Shown here in pieces: positions 15,621 to 23,320 of a stretch of DNA of 64,000 nucleotides. Each line of letters starts with the position of its first letter. Positions within the stretch are counted from its first letter, which is position 1. Origin of the DNA: Pimelobacter simplex (GTDB lineage: Bacteria > Actinomycetota > Actinomycetes > Propionibacteriales > Nocardioidaceae); contig NZ_CP096276.1 of assembly GCF_024662235.1 (NCBI RefSeq), positions 5,518,001 to 5,582,000 on the forward strand, in the 5' to 3' direction. The translations under genes were made by a program, and so were the position numbers. The notes beneath the pieces were generated by a model, which was not told the DNA's origin, did not search any database, and saw nothing but the letters and a program-made list of their open reading frames with translations.

Positions 15621-16364
15621 CTAGATGCCGTAGCCGCCGTCGATGTCGAGCTTCTGGCCGGTGACGAACCCGGCCCGGTCGCTCGCGAGGAAGGCGACCG
15701 CCTCGGAGATGTCGACCGCCGTACCGAACCGGCGCAGCGGGATGTTGGTGCGCGCCACGTCGAGCGCGCGCTCGTCCAGGTCGCCGTTGGCGATGAGTCG
15801 CTCGGCCATGCCGTCGGTGAGCATGCCGGGGCCGACGCAGTTGACCCGGACGCCGAACCGGCCCTCCTCCGCGGCGAGGCCGCGCGCGAGCGCCTCGACC
15901 GCGGCCTTCGGCGTCGAGGACAGGCCGTCGCGGACCGGGTAGCGCACGGTCGCGGCCGTGGTCACCACGGTCAGCGAGCCCTGGGTCGCGCGCAGCGACG
16001 GCAGGAGCGCGTGGGCGAGGTTGAAGAACGCGACGACGTCCTGGTCGACCTGGGTCGCGAACTGCTCGGGCGTGACCCGGGACAGGTGGACCATCGGGAC
16101 GTGCGGACCCGCCGCGTGGACGACGGTGCGGACCTGGCCGTGCTCGGCCTCGAGCTCGCGCACCGCGGTCGCGACGCCCGCGGCGTCGGTGAGGTCGACG
16201 GCACGGGTGCCGCGCACGCTCGCGCCCAGGTCGGCGACGAGCGCGTCGGGCGCCGTACGGCGGTGCAGGAGCAGTAGCTCCGCGCCGTCCTGGGCGAGCC
16301 GGCGGCAGATCTCCGCGCCGAGCCCGCCGGTCGCGCCGGTGACGAGGGTGGTTCCGTAGGTCAT
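15621..16364 (-). CDS. SDR-fold protein lacking the catalytic Tyr
   Basis: A 247-residue SDR with an intact cofactor motif TGATGGLG and C-terminus GQKLDIDGGYGI. The active-site stretch reads VVTTAATVRYPVRDGLSSTPKAAV: the lysine is present, but the Tyr of YxxxK is Ser and the catalytic Ser position is Thr. It may be a non-reducing SDR relative (such as a lyase- or isomerase-type member) or a partner subunit. Its start overlaps the thioesterase stop by 4 bases in a KstR2-box operon. Confidence 0.85.
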   Translation of the reverse strand: MTYGTTLVTGATGGLGAEICRRLAQDGAELLLLHRRTAPDALVADLGASVRGTRAVDLTDAAGVATAVRELEAEHGQVRTVVHAAGPHVPMVHLSRVTPEQFATQVDQDVVAFFNLAHALLPSLRATQGSLTVVTTAATVRYPVRDGLSSTPKAAVEALARGLAAEEGRFGVRVNCVGPGMLTDGMAERLIANGDLDERALDVARTNIPLRRFGTAVDISEAVAFLASDRAGFVTGQKLDIDGGYGI

Positions 16365-16843
16365 GCGGGGGCCTCCGTGGGGGTGTACCGGGCGCCCTGC
16401 GCCCAGGAGTCGAGGTGCTGGCGGAGCAGGTCGGGGATGCCCACCGAGGTCTGCTCGGGGGAGACCGCGACGATCTTGATGCGAGCGCGCGCGACGACCT
16501 CGCCGTCGCTGGTGCGGACCATCCGGTGCAGCATCTCGAACGAGCGGCGCCCGATCGCGCCGAGCCGCAGCTCGATCCGGATCTCGTCGAAGAGTCCCAC
16601 GGCCTGCACGTAGTCGCACGCGGTGTGCGCGGTGACGGTCCAGAAGCCGTAGCGCTCCTTGAGGTGGTCCTGGCGCAGGTCGTTGAGCCAGAACCACTCG
16701 CTCTGCATGCGCTCCATCCACGGGAACCACGCCCCGTAATAGAGGATCCCGGCCGGATCGGTGTCGGCGTAGCTCAGTCGGAAGGTCGTCGTGTGGAGCG
16801 GCGGTCCCTCCCCGCCGTCCGCGACGCGTGTGTCACTCGCCAT
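16361..16843 (-). CDS. 4-hydroxybenzoyl-CoA-type thioesterase (hotdog)
   Basis: A 160-residue single-hotdog acyl-CoA thioesterase. The 4HBT motif is clear: YADTDPAGILYYGAWFPWMER (~25-45), with the catalytic Asp in DTDPAG. The Trp/Phe-rich segment that follows suggests a bulky or aromatic acyl pocket. It is the first gene of a three-gene operon with two SDRs, starting nine bases from a KstR2-type box shared with the divergent thiolase gene. Confidence 0.87.
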   Translation of the reverse strand: MASDTRVADGGEGPPLHTTTFRLSYADTDPAGILYYGAWFPWMERMQSEWFWLNDLRQDHLKERYGFWTVTAHTACDYVQAVGLFDEIRIELRLGAIGRRSFEMLHRMVRTSDGEVVARARIKIVAVSPEQTSVGIPDLLRQHLDSWAQGARYTPTEAPA

Positions 16844-16851
16844 GTCAGTTA

Positions 16852-16865
16852 ACCTAGCACTTGCT
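16852..16865. promoter_or_regulatory. KstR2-type operator, thioesterase/thiolase divergent promoter
   Basis: ACCTAGCACTTGCT differs from AnCAAGnnCTTGnT at one position (CTAG for CAAG) and is followed by TGGTT, as at most sites here. It lies nine bases from the thioesterase start and 25 from the thiolase GTG, where a TAGGAT -10 (16878-16883) lies six bases before the start codon. Confidence 0.7.
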
Positions 16866-16889
16866 TGGTTTCTCGCCTAGGATGGCGGG

Positions 16890-18107
16890 GTGCCTGAAGC
16901 CGTGATCGTCTCCGTCGCCCGCTCTCCGATCGGCCGTGCCTACAAGGGCTCGCTCAAGGACATGCGCCCCGACCACCTCGCCGCCCAGATGGTGCGCGCC
17001 GCCCTCGACGCCGTACCGGCGCTCGACCCGGGTGAGCTCGACGACCTGGTCATGGGCTGCGCCCAGCCGGCCGGCGAGCAGGGCTACAACATCGGGCGGA
17101 TGACCGCCCTCCAGCTCGGGTACGACGGCCTGCCGGGCAGCACCGTGCATCGCTACTGCGCGTCCTCGCTCCAGGCGATCCGGATGTCGATGCACGCCAT
17201 CCGCGCCGGGGAGGGCCACGCCTTCGTCGCCGCCGGCGTCGAGACCGTCTCGCGCTTCGCCCAGGGCAAGGCCGACGGCATGCCCGACACCAAGGACCCG
17301 GCGTACGCCGAGGCGGCGGCGCGCGGCCTCGCCCGCGCCGAGGCCGGCAAGCCCTGGATCGACCCGCGCGAGGCCGGCGAGCTGCCCGACATCTACATCG
17401 CCATGGGCGAGACCGCCGAGAACGTCGCCGACCTGTGCGGCGTCTCCCGTGCGGCCCAGGACGAGTACGCCGTCCGCTCCCAGAACCTCGCCGAGGCCGC
17501 CGCCGACCGCGGCTTCTGGGACAAGGACATCACCCCGGTCGCGCTGCCCGACGGCACCGTCGTCCGTACCGACGATGGCCCGCGCCGCGGCGTCACCCTG
17601 GAGAAGGTCGCCGCCATGGCCCCGGTCTTCCGCCCCACCGGCACCGTCACCGCCGCCAACTGCTGCCCCCTCAACGACGGCGCCGCCGCCGTCGTCGTGA
17701 TGAGCGACGTCCGGGCCAAGGAGCTCGGCCTGACCCCCCTGGCCCGGATCGTCTCCTCCGGCGTCTCCGCCCTCTCGCCCGAGATCATGGGCCTCGGCCC
17801 CGTCGAAGCCTCCCGCCAGGCCCTCGCCCGCGCCGGCATGACCGTCGCCGACGTCGACCTGGTCGAGATGAACGAGGCCTTCGCCGCCCAGGTCCTCCCC
17901 AGCATCGACCGCCTCGGCCTGGCCCTCGACAAGGTGAACGTCAACGGCGGCGCCATCGCCCTCGGCCACCCCTTCGGGTCCACGGGTGCGCGGATGGCGA
18001 CGACCCTGATCCACGCGCTGCAGGAGCAGGACCTGGAGATCGGCATGGAGACCATGTGCGCGGCTGGTGGGCAGGGGATGTCGCTCGTCCTCGAGCGCCT
18101 CGCCTGA
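16890..18107 (+). CDS. Acetyl-CoA acetyltransferase (thiolase)
   Basis: A 405-residue thiolase with nucleophile Cys90 in HRYCASSLQAI, active-site His in NGGAIALGHPFGSTGAR (~351-367) and second Cys in METMCAAGGQGMS (~391). It would cleave a 3-oxoacyl-CoA to release acetyl- or propionyl-CoA. The HRYCASS nucleophile context is unusual (commonly CGSG). GTG 16890, six bases after TAGGAT, suggests a leaderless transcript. It is divergent from the thioesterase-SDR operon under a shared KstR2-type box. A FadA6 role is possible by context, but I do not assign it. Confidence 0.9.
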   Translation: MPEAVIVSVARSPIGRAYKGSLKDMRPDHLAAQMVRAALDAVPALDPGELDDLVMGCAQPAGEQGYNIGRMTALQLGYDGLPGSTVHRYCASSLQAIRMSMHAIRAGEGHAFVAAGVETVSRFAQGKADGMPDTKDPAYAEAAARGLARAEAGKPWIDPREAGELPDIYIAMGETAENVADLCGVSRAAQDEYAVRSQNLAEAAADRGFWDKDITPVALPDGTVVRTDDGPRRGVTLEKVAAMAPVFRPTGTVTAANCCPLNDGAAAVVVMSDVRAKELGLTPLARIVSSGVSALSPEIMGLGPVEASRQALARAGMTVADVDLVEMNEAFAAQVLPSIDRLGLALDKVNVNGGAIALGHPFGSTGARMATTLIHALQEQDLEIGMETMCAAGGQGMSLVLERLA

Positions 18108-18120
18108 CCGTTCCAGCCGC

Positions 18121-18230
18121 CGAAGTCGCAGGGTTGCCCCCGCGAAGTGGCACGTTCCGGCGGGCGAAGTAGCAGGGTTGGCCCTCTGAGGGTGCAGGTT
18201 TCCTGGGGCGAGGTTGCCGGCTGGCTGGTG
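18121..18230. repeat. 22-bp periodic repeat array, locus 3 (five units)
   Basis: Five contiguous 22-bp units start at 18121, 18143, 18165, 18187 and 18209: CGAAGTCGCAGGGTTG, CGAAGTGGCACGTTCC, CGAAGTAGCAGGGTTG, TGAGGGTGCAGGTTTC, CGAGGTTGCCGG. The last is the most decayed. The array starts 14 bases after the thiolase stop. It fills the first part of a 395-base gap that also holds a long inverted repeat and a terminator. Confidence 0.8.
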
Positions 18231-18257
18231 GGCTGGGTTGCGGTGGCGGCCGCGCTT

Positions 18258-18354
18258 AGCCGGCCGTCCCCCGCCGTCAAGGATCCTCGCTTCGCTCGGT
18301 CCGCTTCGCGGCGGGCTTCGCCCGTCCTTGACTGCGGGGCCCTGACGGCCGGCT
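18258..18354. repeat. Long imperfect inverted repeat between thiolase and fadD3-like genes
   Basis: Left arm 18258-18283 (AGCCGGCCGTC … GTCAAGGA) is repeated inverted at 18325-18354 (TCCTTGAC … GACGGCCGGCT) with one mismatch and a 4-5 base indel. The loop holds alternating CTTCGCTCGG-type short palindromes. It looks like a REP/BIME-like or miniature palindromic element, or a very large hairpin; no ORF is supported. Confidence 0.6.
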
Positions 18355-18439
18355 GGGCGGCGCGACAACGGCACGGGCTCCGCCCGCGCCGCCGCTGTGC
18401 GGCCGCCACCTCCGGGTGTTGGCTCGTCTCCGGCAACGG

Positions 18440-18486
18440 CAACGGCAACGGGCCGCCACCTCTTCGGGTGGCGGCCGTTGCCGTTG
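18440..18486. terminator. Bidirectional 20-bp hairpin terminator
   Basis: Arms 18440-18460 and 18467-18486 pair over 20 bp with one bulged G and a short loop. It lies 17 bases before the end of the convergent FadD3-like gene and serves that gene and the thiolase transcript. No T-tract, as is common at high GC. Confidence 0.75.
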
Positions 18487-18502
18487 GTGGTGCTGCTCGG
18501 GT

Positions 18503-20083
18503 CTAGGGCTGGCGCAGGTCGGTCTTGAGGACCTTGCCGCTGGCGTTGCGCGGCAACCCCTCCACCAGTACGACGGACCGCGGCACCTTGAAGTTCGCCA
18601 GCCGCTCGCGCACCCAGGCGATCAGGTCCTCGGACGTCGCCACCGCCCCCGGGCGCAGGACGACGTGCGCCTGGCCCACCGCCCCCATCCGCTCGTCCGG
18701 TACGCCGATCACGGCGCTCTCCATGACGGCCGGGTGCTCGGCGAGGGTGTTCTCGACCTCGGCGGGATAGACGTTGAAGCCGCCGACGATGAACATGTCC
18801 TTGATCCGGTCGGTGATCTTGAGGCAGCCGTGCTCGTCGAGGCGGCCGACGTCGCCGGTGTGGAACCAGCCGTCGGGGTCGATGGCGGCGGCGGTGGCGT
18901 CGGGGTCCTCGAAGTAGCCGAGCATGACGTTGTCGCCGCGCAGCCAGATCTCGCCGTCGCTGCCCATCGGCGCGTCCGCGCCGTCACTCCCCACGACGCG
19001 GACCTCGATGCCGGGGACGCCGGGGCCGGTGGTCTGGGCGATGTGGCGGGGGTCCTCGTTGCGGCGGGAGACGGTGGCGACGACGCACTCGGTCAGGCCG
19101 TAGGCCTGGGCGACCTGGTCGAAGCCGAGGACCTCGCGCATCTGCTCGAAGAGCGTCTCGGGGACCGAGGCGGCGCCGGCGATGGAGAAGCGCAGCGACG
19201 ACAGGTCGAAGTCGGTACGACGGGGGTGGTTGATGAGCGTGATGAAGATGGTCGGCGCGCCCGGGAGGACGGTGATGCGCTCGTCCTGGACGAGCTGCAT
19301 GAGCGCTTCGGGGTCGAAGGTGGGGACCGGGTAGATCGTCGTGCCCGCGACGAGGGCGGCGATGGCGCCGGCCTTGTAGCCGAAGGAGTGGAAGAACGGG
19401 TTGACGATCGCGTAGCGGTCGGCCGGGGTGAGCTCGGCGCCGGCGGCCCAGACGTCGGCGACGCCGATGGTCTGGGCGTGGGTGCTCATCACGCCCTTGG
19501 GGACGCCGGTGGTGCCCGAGGTGAAGAGGATGTCGCAGACGGTCTCGGGGGTGACCTCGGCGGCGAGGCGCTCGACCTCCTCGAGCGGGGTGCGCTCGCC
19601 GAGGGCGAGGAAATCGGTCCAGGGCAGCGTGCCGGGGCGGCCCGCGGAGTTCATGTCGACCATGGTGCGCAGGTGCGGCAGCCCCGGTACGACGGGCCCG
19701 GCCTCGTCGCCGCCGGCCTCGGACAGCAGCGTCGAGTAGTCGGTGCCCAGGAAGCCGTCGCACAGGACGACGGCGACCGCCCGCGAGCGGCTCAGGATGA
19801 CCTGGGCCTCGTGGCCGCGGTAGCGCGTGTTGAGCGGTACGACGGACGCGCCGATGTACTGCGCGCCCAGCAGCGCCACCAGGTACTCCGCGCGGTTGGG
19901 TGCCCACACGCCGACCCGGTCGCCCGGCTCGACGCCGAGGGCCCGGTAGGCGCGGGCGGTGGCGACGGCGAGGTCGCGCAGGCCGGCATAGGTGATGGTG
20001 GTGCCGCCGTCGACGATGGCGGGGTGGTCGCCATGGATCTGGGCCCCGTGGGCCAGGAGGGCGGGAACGGTCCGGGGTGCCAT
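18503..20083 (-). CDS. fadD3: FadD3-like acyl-CoA synthetase (HIP-CoA ligase type)
   Basis: A 526-residue ANL ligase with FTSGTTGVPKG (187-197), NPFFHSFGYKAG (~238), QAYGLTE, WFHTGDVGRLD, ITDRIKDMFIVGGFNVYPAEVE and the catalytic lysine in RNASGKVLK. The FHSFGYKAG and FNVYPAEVE segments and the divergent KstR2-like gene resemble mycobacterial FadD3, which activates HIP, the steroid C/D-ring propanoate, to HIP-CoA. ATG 20083 has GAGGAG upstream. A perfect KstR2 box lies 19 bases ahead. Assignment to HIP rests on similarity remembered by eye plus context. Confidence 0.8.
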   Translation of the reverse strand: MAPRTVPALLAHGAQIHGDHPAIVDGGTTITYAGLRDLAVATARAYRALGVEPGDRVGVWAPNRAEYLVALLGAQYIGASVVPLNTRYRGHEAQVILSRSRAVAVVLCDGFLGTDYSTLLSEAGGDEAGPVVPGLPHLRTMVDMNSAGRPGTLPWTDFLALGERTPLEEVERLAAEVTPETVCDILFTSGTTGVPKGVMSTHAQTIGVADVWAAGAELTPADRYAIVNPFFHSFGYKAGAIAALVAGTTIYPVPTFDPEALMQLVQDERITVLPGAPTIFITLINHPRRTDFDLSSLRFSIAGAASVPETLFEQMREVLGFDQVAQAYGLTECVVATVSRRNEDPRHIAQTTGPGVPGIEVRVVGSDGADAPMGSDGEIWLRGDNVMLGYFEDPDATAAAIDPDGWFHTGDVGRLDEHGCLKITDRIKDMFIVGGFNVYPAEVENTLAEHPAVMESAVIGVPDERMGAVGQAHVVLRPGAVATSEDLIAWVRERLANFKVPRSVVLVEGLPRNASGKVLKTDLRQP

Positions 20084-20101
20084 CAGGCGGAACTCCTCAT
20101 G

Positions 20102-20115
20102 AGCAAGTGCTTGTT
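20102..20115. promoter_or_regulatory. KstR2-type operator, fadD3/kstR2 divergent promoter
   Basis: AGCAAGTGCTTGTT is an exact match to AnCAAGnnCTTGnT. It lies between the FadD3-like ligase and the KstR2-like repressor, the arrangement expected for autoregulation. Confidence 0.8.
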
Positions 20116-20202
20116 AGGTACTGTAGCCCTGTCCGTGCCGGCGCGAGCGCGCGTTCGGTGGGCGGTGGCGACTGGGCGCCGCCGGTGGGAAAGGATCAGG
20201 TC

Positions 20203-20838
20203 ATGGTGAGCAGCAACAACGAGGCTACGGGTCGCGGCGGCCGACGGCGGGCGAACGGCGCCAGCTCCGCACGGCGTGCGCAGCTGCTGGCGATCGCTGC
20301 GGAGATGTTCGCGACGCGCGGCTACTCGCAGACGACGGTGCGCGACATCGCCGACGAGGCGGGCATCCTCTCGGGCAGCCTCTACCACCACTTCGACTCC
20401 AAGGAGGCGATGCTCACCGAGATCCTCCAGGAGTTCATGGGCAACCTCCTCCAGCAGATCCGCGAGATCGCCGACGCCGAGGACAGCCCGCGGGCCGCGC
20501 TCGACGGGCTCATCATGAACTCGTTCGAGACCATCCACCGGGTGCCGTTCGCGGTCGCGCTCTACCAGAACGAGTCGGCGCTGCTGACGACCACGAGCGA
20601 GTTCGCCTTCGTCACCAAGGCCAGCCTGGACGTCGAGAAGGTCTGGCTGGGCGTGCTCAAGGCGGGGGCCAAGGCCGGCGACTTCCGGGCCGACCTCGAC
20701 CCGGGTACGACGTACCGCTTCATCCGTGACGCCATCTGGTCCACCGTGCGCTGGTACAACCCGCGCGGACGGCTCCAGCACAAGGCGCTGGCCGAGCAGT
20801 ACCTCGAGATGCTGCACGGCGGGCTGCTCGCCGGCTGA
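20203..20838 (+). CDS. kstR2: KstR2-like TetR family repressor
   Basis: A 211-residue TetR regulator: HTH at ~22-68 (TRGYSQTTVRDIADEAGILSGSLYHHFDSKEAM) and C-terminal ligand domain with YRFIRDAIWSTVRWYNPRGRL and EQYLEMLHGG. Both stretches closely resemble mycobacterial KstR2 (ILSGSLYHHF, YRFIRD, SVRWY), the HIP-CoA-responsive repressor of the lower cholesterol pathway. ATG 20203 has AAGGA at good spacing; an upstream in-frame start at 20077 would lie inside the ligase gene and operator. It is divergent from the FadD3-like gene, which makes the inducer. It is the best candidate to bind the nine boxes in this window. Confidence 0.82.
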   Translation: MVSSNNEATGRGGRRRANGASSARRAQLLAIAAEMFATRGYSQTTVRDIADEAGILSGSLYHHFDSKEAMLTEILQEFMGNLLQQIREIADAEDSPRAALDGLIMNSFETIHRVPFAVALYQNESALLTTTSEFAFVTKASLDVEKVWLGVLKAGAKAGDFRADLDPGTTYRFIRDAIWSTVRWYNPRGRLQHKALAEQYLEMLHGGLLAG

Positions 20839-20867
20839 GCGCGCCGGACGCCGGTCCGGCGCGCTCA
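20836..20867. terminator. Perfect hairpin spanning both convergent stop codons
   Basis: Arms 20836-20849 and 20854-20867 are fully complementary (14 bp) around GCCG. The left arm starts at the TGA of the KstR2-like gene and the right arm ends with the TGA of the IpdB-like gene, so both convergent transcripts share it. Confidence 0.85.
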
Positions 20868-21629
20868 GCGCCGGACCTCCTTGTCCCGCAGGCCGCGCGG
20901 GTCGATGACCGTGCGGATCAGCTCGAGCTCCTCGGCCGTGGGCAGCCGGGTGGTGCCGGCGCCGCTGGTGTCGATCGCGAAGCCGGTCTGCTCGGCGACC
21001 TCCTCGGCCGTGACGCCGGGATGCAGCGAGCGGACCTTGAGCAGGCCGTCCGCGTCGTAGTCGAGGACCGCGAGGTCGGTGACCACGACGCCGAGGTCGT
21101 GGAAGCGCAGCGCGGTGCCCTCGTGGGCCCGGGCGCGGTCGTTGCCGACGCCGGAGACGACGTCCACGGCCTCGACGAAGACCCGGGCGCTGTGGTTGCT
21201 CACCCAGTAGTCGGTGCGGTGGTTGACGGTGTTGCCCGGTGCGCCGCGCACGCCGATCAGCTGGCGCTTCGGCTTGCGCCAGTCGCCGATGGAGGAGATG
21301 TTCTGGTTGCCGTAGCGGTCGACCTGGCTGGCGCCCATCATGCTGTGCCGGCGGCCGGTGGCGAGGATGTCGAAGATCCTCCGGAACGGCGCCCAGGACT
21401 CGATGGTGCCGCCGGTGGCGGCGTTGCCGCCCAGCGGCGGCGGCTCGCTCATCAGGAAGCACTCGCCGTCGGTGAGCACCAGGTCGGGCTCGAAGGTCAG
21501 CTTGGCCAGCCGGGCGCTGATGCTCGGGACGATGCCGACCGCGTGCGCCAGCACCTCGCCGGAGCCGCGCCAGGCGGCGGCGCAGGCGACGACGCAGATC
21601 TCGGCACGGGTCGCTTCCAGGGTGCTCAT
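20865..21629 (-). CDS. ipdB: IpdB-like CoA-transferase-family subunit (ring hydrolase beta)
   Basis: A 254-residue protein of the class I CoA-transferase fold, beta type: VACAAAWRGSGEVLAHAVGIVPSISARLAKLT, VLTDGECFLMSEPP, then SMMGASQVDRYGNQNISSIGDWRKPKRQLIG. In mycobacteria IpdA and IpdB form a heterodimer that hydrolytically opens the last steroid ring (COCHEA-CoA) rather than transferring CoA. Its start overlaps the IpdA-like stop by 4 bases. The operon begins at a KstR2-type box and ends at the hairpin shared with the KstR2-like gene. Generic glutaconate CoA-transferase is the alternative. Confidence 0.8.
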   Translation of the reverse strand: MSTLEATRAEICVVACAAAWRGSGEVLAHAVGIVPSISARLAKLTFEPDLVLTDGECFLMSEPPPLGGNAATGGTIESWAPFRRIFDILATGRRHSMMGASQVDRYGNQNISSIGDWRKPKRQLIGVRGAPGNTVNHRTDYWVSNHSARVFVEAVDVVSGVGNDRARAHEGTALRFHDLGVVVTDLAVLDYDADGLLKVRSLHPGVTAEEVAEQTGFAIDTSGAGTTRLPTAEELELIRTVIDPRGLRDKEVRR

Positions 21630-22447
21630 CGGGCGCTCTCCTCGAGGTAGGTCTGCTCGAACGCGGCCCAGGCCTCCGGGTCGCGGGCCGCGTCGGCGTA
21701 CGCGCGCTGGGCGGCCTCGTCGCGGCCGTAGTCCGGCTCGCAGCTGGTGAACCCGGCGCCGCCGGGGGCCTCGACCACGCCGGAGACGAACATCCGGCTC
21801 ACGAGCAGGCTCTGCGGCGCGGCGTCGGCGGTGAGGTCGGCGGTCGGGACGACCTTCTCGACGCTCATCACGCAGCGGTCGGCGGCCATCGCGAACAGGT
21901 CGTCGAAGTAGGGGTCCGGCCCGAGGTACTGCCCGTTGCCCGCCGCGTCGGCGCGGTTGAGGTGGATGAGCGCGAGGTCCATCCGGACGCCGGGGACGGC
22001 GACGTAGACCTCGTCGTCGTAGGGGGAGGCGACGGTCTTGAGCTCGGGGTTCATCGTCAGCACGTCGGAGGCCAGGCCCGCCCGCGTGGGCAGGAAGCTC
22101 AGCCGGCTCGCACCGGCGCGCAGGGCGGCGACGAACATGCCCTCGTCGTACTCCGTGGTGGCGATGGCGCCGGCCTCGCGGGCCGCGCGGAAGTGCGGGT
22201 CGAGGGGGATGCTGTCGAGCGAGACGAAGCCGTAGACGAGCCGCTTCACCTTGCCCGCCGCGCACAGCAGGCCCACGTCAGGGCCGCCGAGGGTGACCAC
22301 CGTCAGGTCGGTCACGTCGGTCCGCAGCAGCTCGCGCACGAGGGCCATGGGCTTGCGCCGCGAGCCCCACCCGCCGATGCCGATCGTCATGCCTGAGCGG
22401 ACGTGGCCGGCCAGGTCGGCCAGGTCCATCGTCTTGTCGGTCGTCAC
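21626..22447 (-). CDS. ipdA: IpdA-like CoA-transferase-family subunit (ring hydrolase alpha)
   Basis: A 273-residue alpha subunit: GMTIGIGGWGSRRKPMALVREL (~19-40), VTLGGPDVGLLCAAGKVKRLVYGFVSLDSIPLDPHFR, EYDEGMFVAALRAGASRLSFLPTRAGLASDV (~99-129). The EYDEGM stretch and the length fit IpdA, whose catalytic glutamate lies near this point; that residue mapping is my inference. GTG 22447 has GGAGG at proper spacing and lies 14 bases from a KstR2-type box. It is co-transcribed with the IpdB-like gene. Confidence 0.8.
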   Translation of the reverse strand: MTTDKTMDLADLAGHVRSGMTIGIGGWGSRRKPMALVRELLRTDVTDLTVVTLGGPDVGLLCAAGKVKRLVYGFVSLDSIPLDPHFRAAREAGAIATTEYDEGMFVAALRAGASRLSFLPTRAGLASDVLTMNPELKTVASPYDDEVYVAVPGVRMDLALIHLNRADAAGNGQYLGPDPYFDDLFAMAADRCVMSVEKVVPTADLTADAAPQSLLVSRMFVSGVVEAPGGAGFTSCEPDYGRDEAAQRAYADAARDPEAWAAFEQTYLEESAR

Positions 22448-22460
22448 GTCATCCTCCGAA

Positions 22461-22474
22461 ACCTAGCGCTTGCT
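22461..22474. promoter_or_regulatory. KstR2-type operator before ipdA-like gene
   Basis: ACCTAGCGCTTGCT, one mismatch to AnCAAGnnCTTGnT, followed by TGGTGG. It lies 14 bases upstream of the IpdA-like GTG. Confidence 0.7.
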
Positions 22475-22567
22475 TGGTGGTTCGTCGGCGACTCTACCCC
22501 GCGGCTCGTGGTGGTGCCACTGGGCGGCAGGAGCCTTGTGACCGGGGTCCATCGGTGCTTGCATCCA

Positions 22568-22585
22568 ACCAAGCAGATGCTTGGT
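22568..22585. promoter_or_regulatory. KstR2-type palindrome before SDR-aldo/keto reductase operon
   Basis: ACCAAGCAGATGCTTGGT is a perfect 18-bp palindrome around GA. It keeps the outer ACCAAGC/GCTTGGT halves seen elsewhere but has two mismatches to the core 14-mer. It lies 21 bases before the SDR ATG and about 107 bp from the ipdA box, so each direction has its own site. Confidence 0.6.
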
Positions 22586-22606
22586 GCGAGCCGACGAGGA
22601 GGACCG

Positions 22607-23320
22607 ATGGGACACGTGGTGGTGACGGGCGGCGCGAGCGGGATCGGGGCGGCGGTCGTCGACCTGCTCCGGGAGCGCGACCTGGCCGTGACGGTCTGGG
22701 ACCTGCAGGCGCCCGAGCGCGACGACGTCGGGCACGCGGCGCTCGACGTCACCGACGCGAACGCGGTCGCGAGCGCCCTCGCCGAGGCCGAGGCGGCGTC
22801 CGGTCCGGTGCGGCACCTGGTCGCGAGCCACGGCATCCGCGGCGCCTTCGTGCCGGCGCTCGACCTCGAGCCCGACGCCGTACGACGGGTGCTCGACGTC
22901 CACGTCGTCGGTACGCTGCTCGCCGCGACCGCGGTCGCGCGCCGGCTGCGCGACCTCGGCGAGGGCGGCTCGATCGTCACCCTGGCGTCGACGACGGCCT
23001 ACCGCGGCTGGGCCCACCAGTCCGACTACGGCGTCGCCAAGGCCGCCGTGCGCCAGCTGACCGAGAACCTCGCGATCGAGTGGGCCGGGCTCGGCATCCG
23101 GGTCAACGCGGTGGCGCCCGGCCACACGCTCACGCCGATGGTGCAGGACATGATCGACCACGGGTACGACATCGCGCCGGTCGAGGCGCGCACCCCCCTC
23201 GGGCGCCTGTGCACCCCGGCCGAGATGGCCCGCGAGATCGTGCACCTGCTGCTCGACGCGACGTACACGACGGGCGTCTGCGTGCCGGTCGACGGCGGCT
23301 GGACGGCGGTCGGCAAGTGA
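22607..23320 (+). CDS. Short-chain dehydrogenase/reductase (SDR)
   Basis: A 237-residue classical SDR with VTGGASGIG at the extreme N-terminus, VWDLQ (acidic, NAD-type), catalytic Ser in LASTTAY and YGVAK, ending CVPVDGGWTAVGK. GAGGAGGA precedes ATG 22607. It is the first gene of a two-gene operon (GTGA overlap with an aldo/keto reductase) under a palindromic KstR2-type site and is divergent from the ipdAB-like genes. A ring-alcohol or hydroxyacyl-CoA oxidation step is plausible. Confidence 0.9.
   Translation: MGHVVVTGGASGIGAAVVDLLRERDLAVTVWDLQAPERDDVGHAALDVTDANAVASALAEAEAASGPVRHLVASHGIRGAFVPALDLEPDAVRRVLDVHVVGTLLAATAVARRLRDLGEGGSIVTLASTTAYRGWAHQSDYGVAKAAVRQLTENLAIEWAGLGIRVNAVAPGHTLTPMVQDMIDHGYDIAPVEARTPLGRLCTPAEMAREIVHLLLDATYTTGVCVPVDGGWTAVGK

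Noticed and set aside
18121..18230. CRISPR-like array from the 22-bp units
   Set aside because: Units are directly contiguous with no unique spacers, are degenerate, and no cas gene is near.
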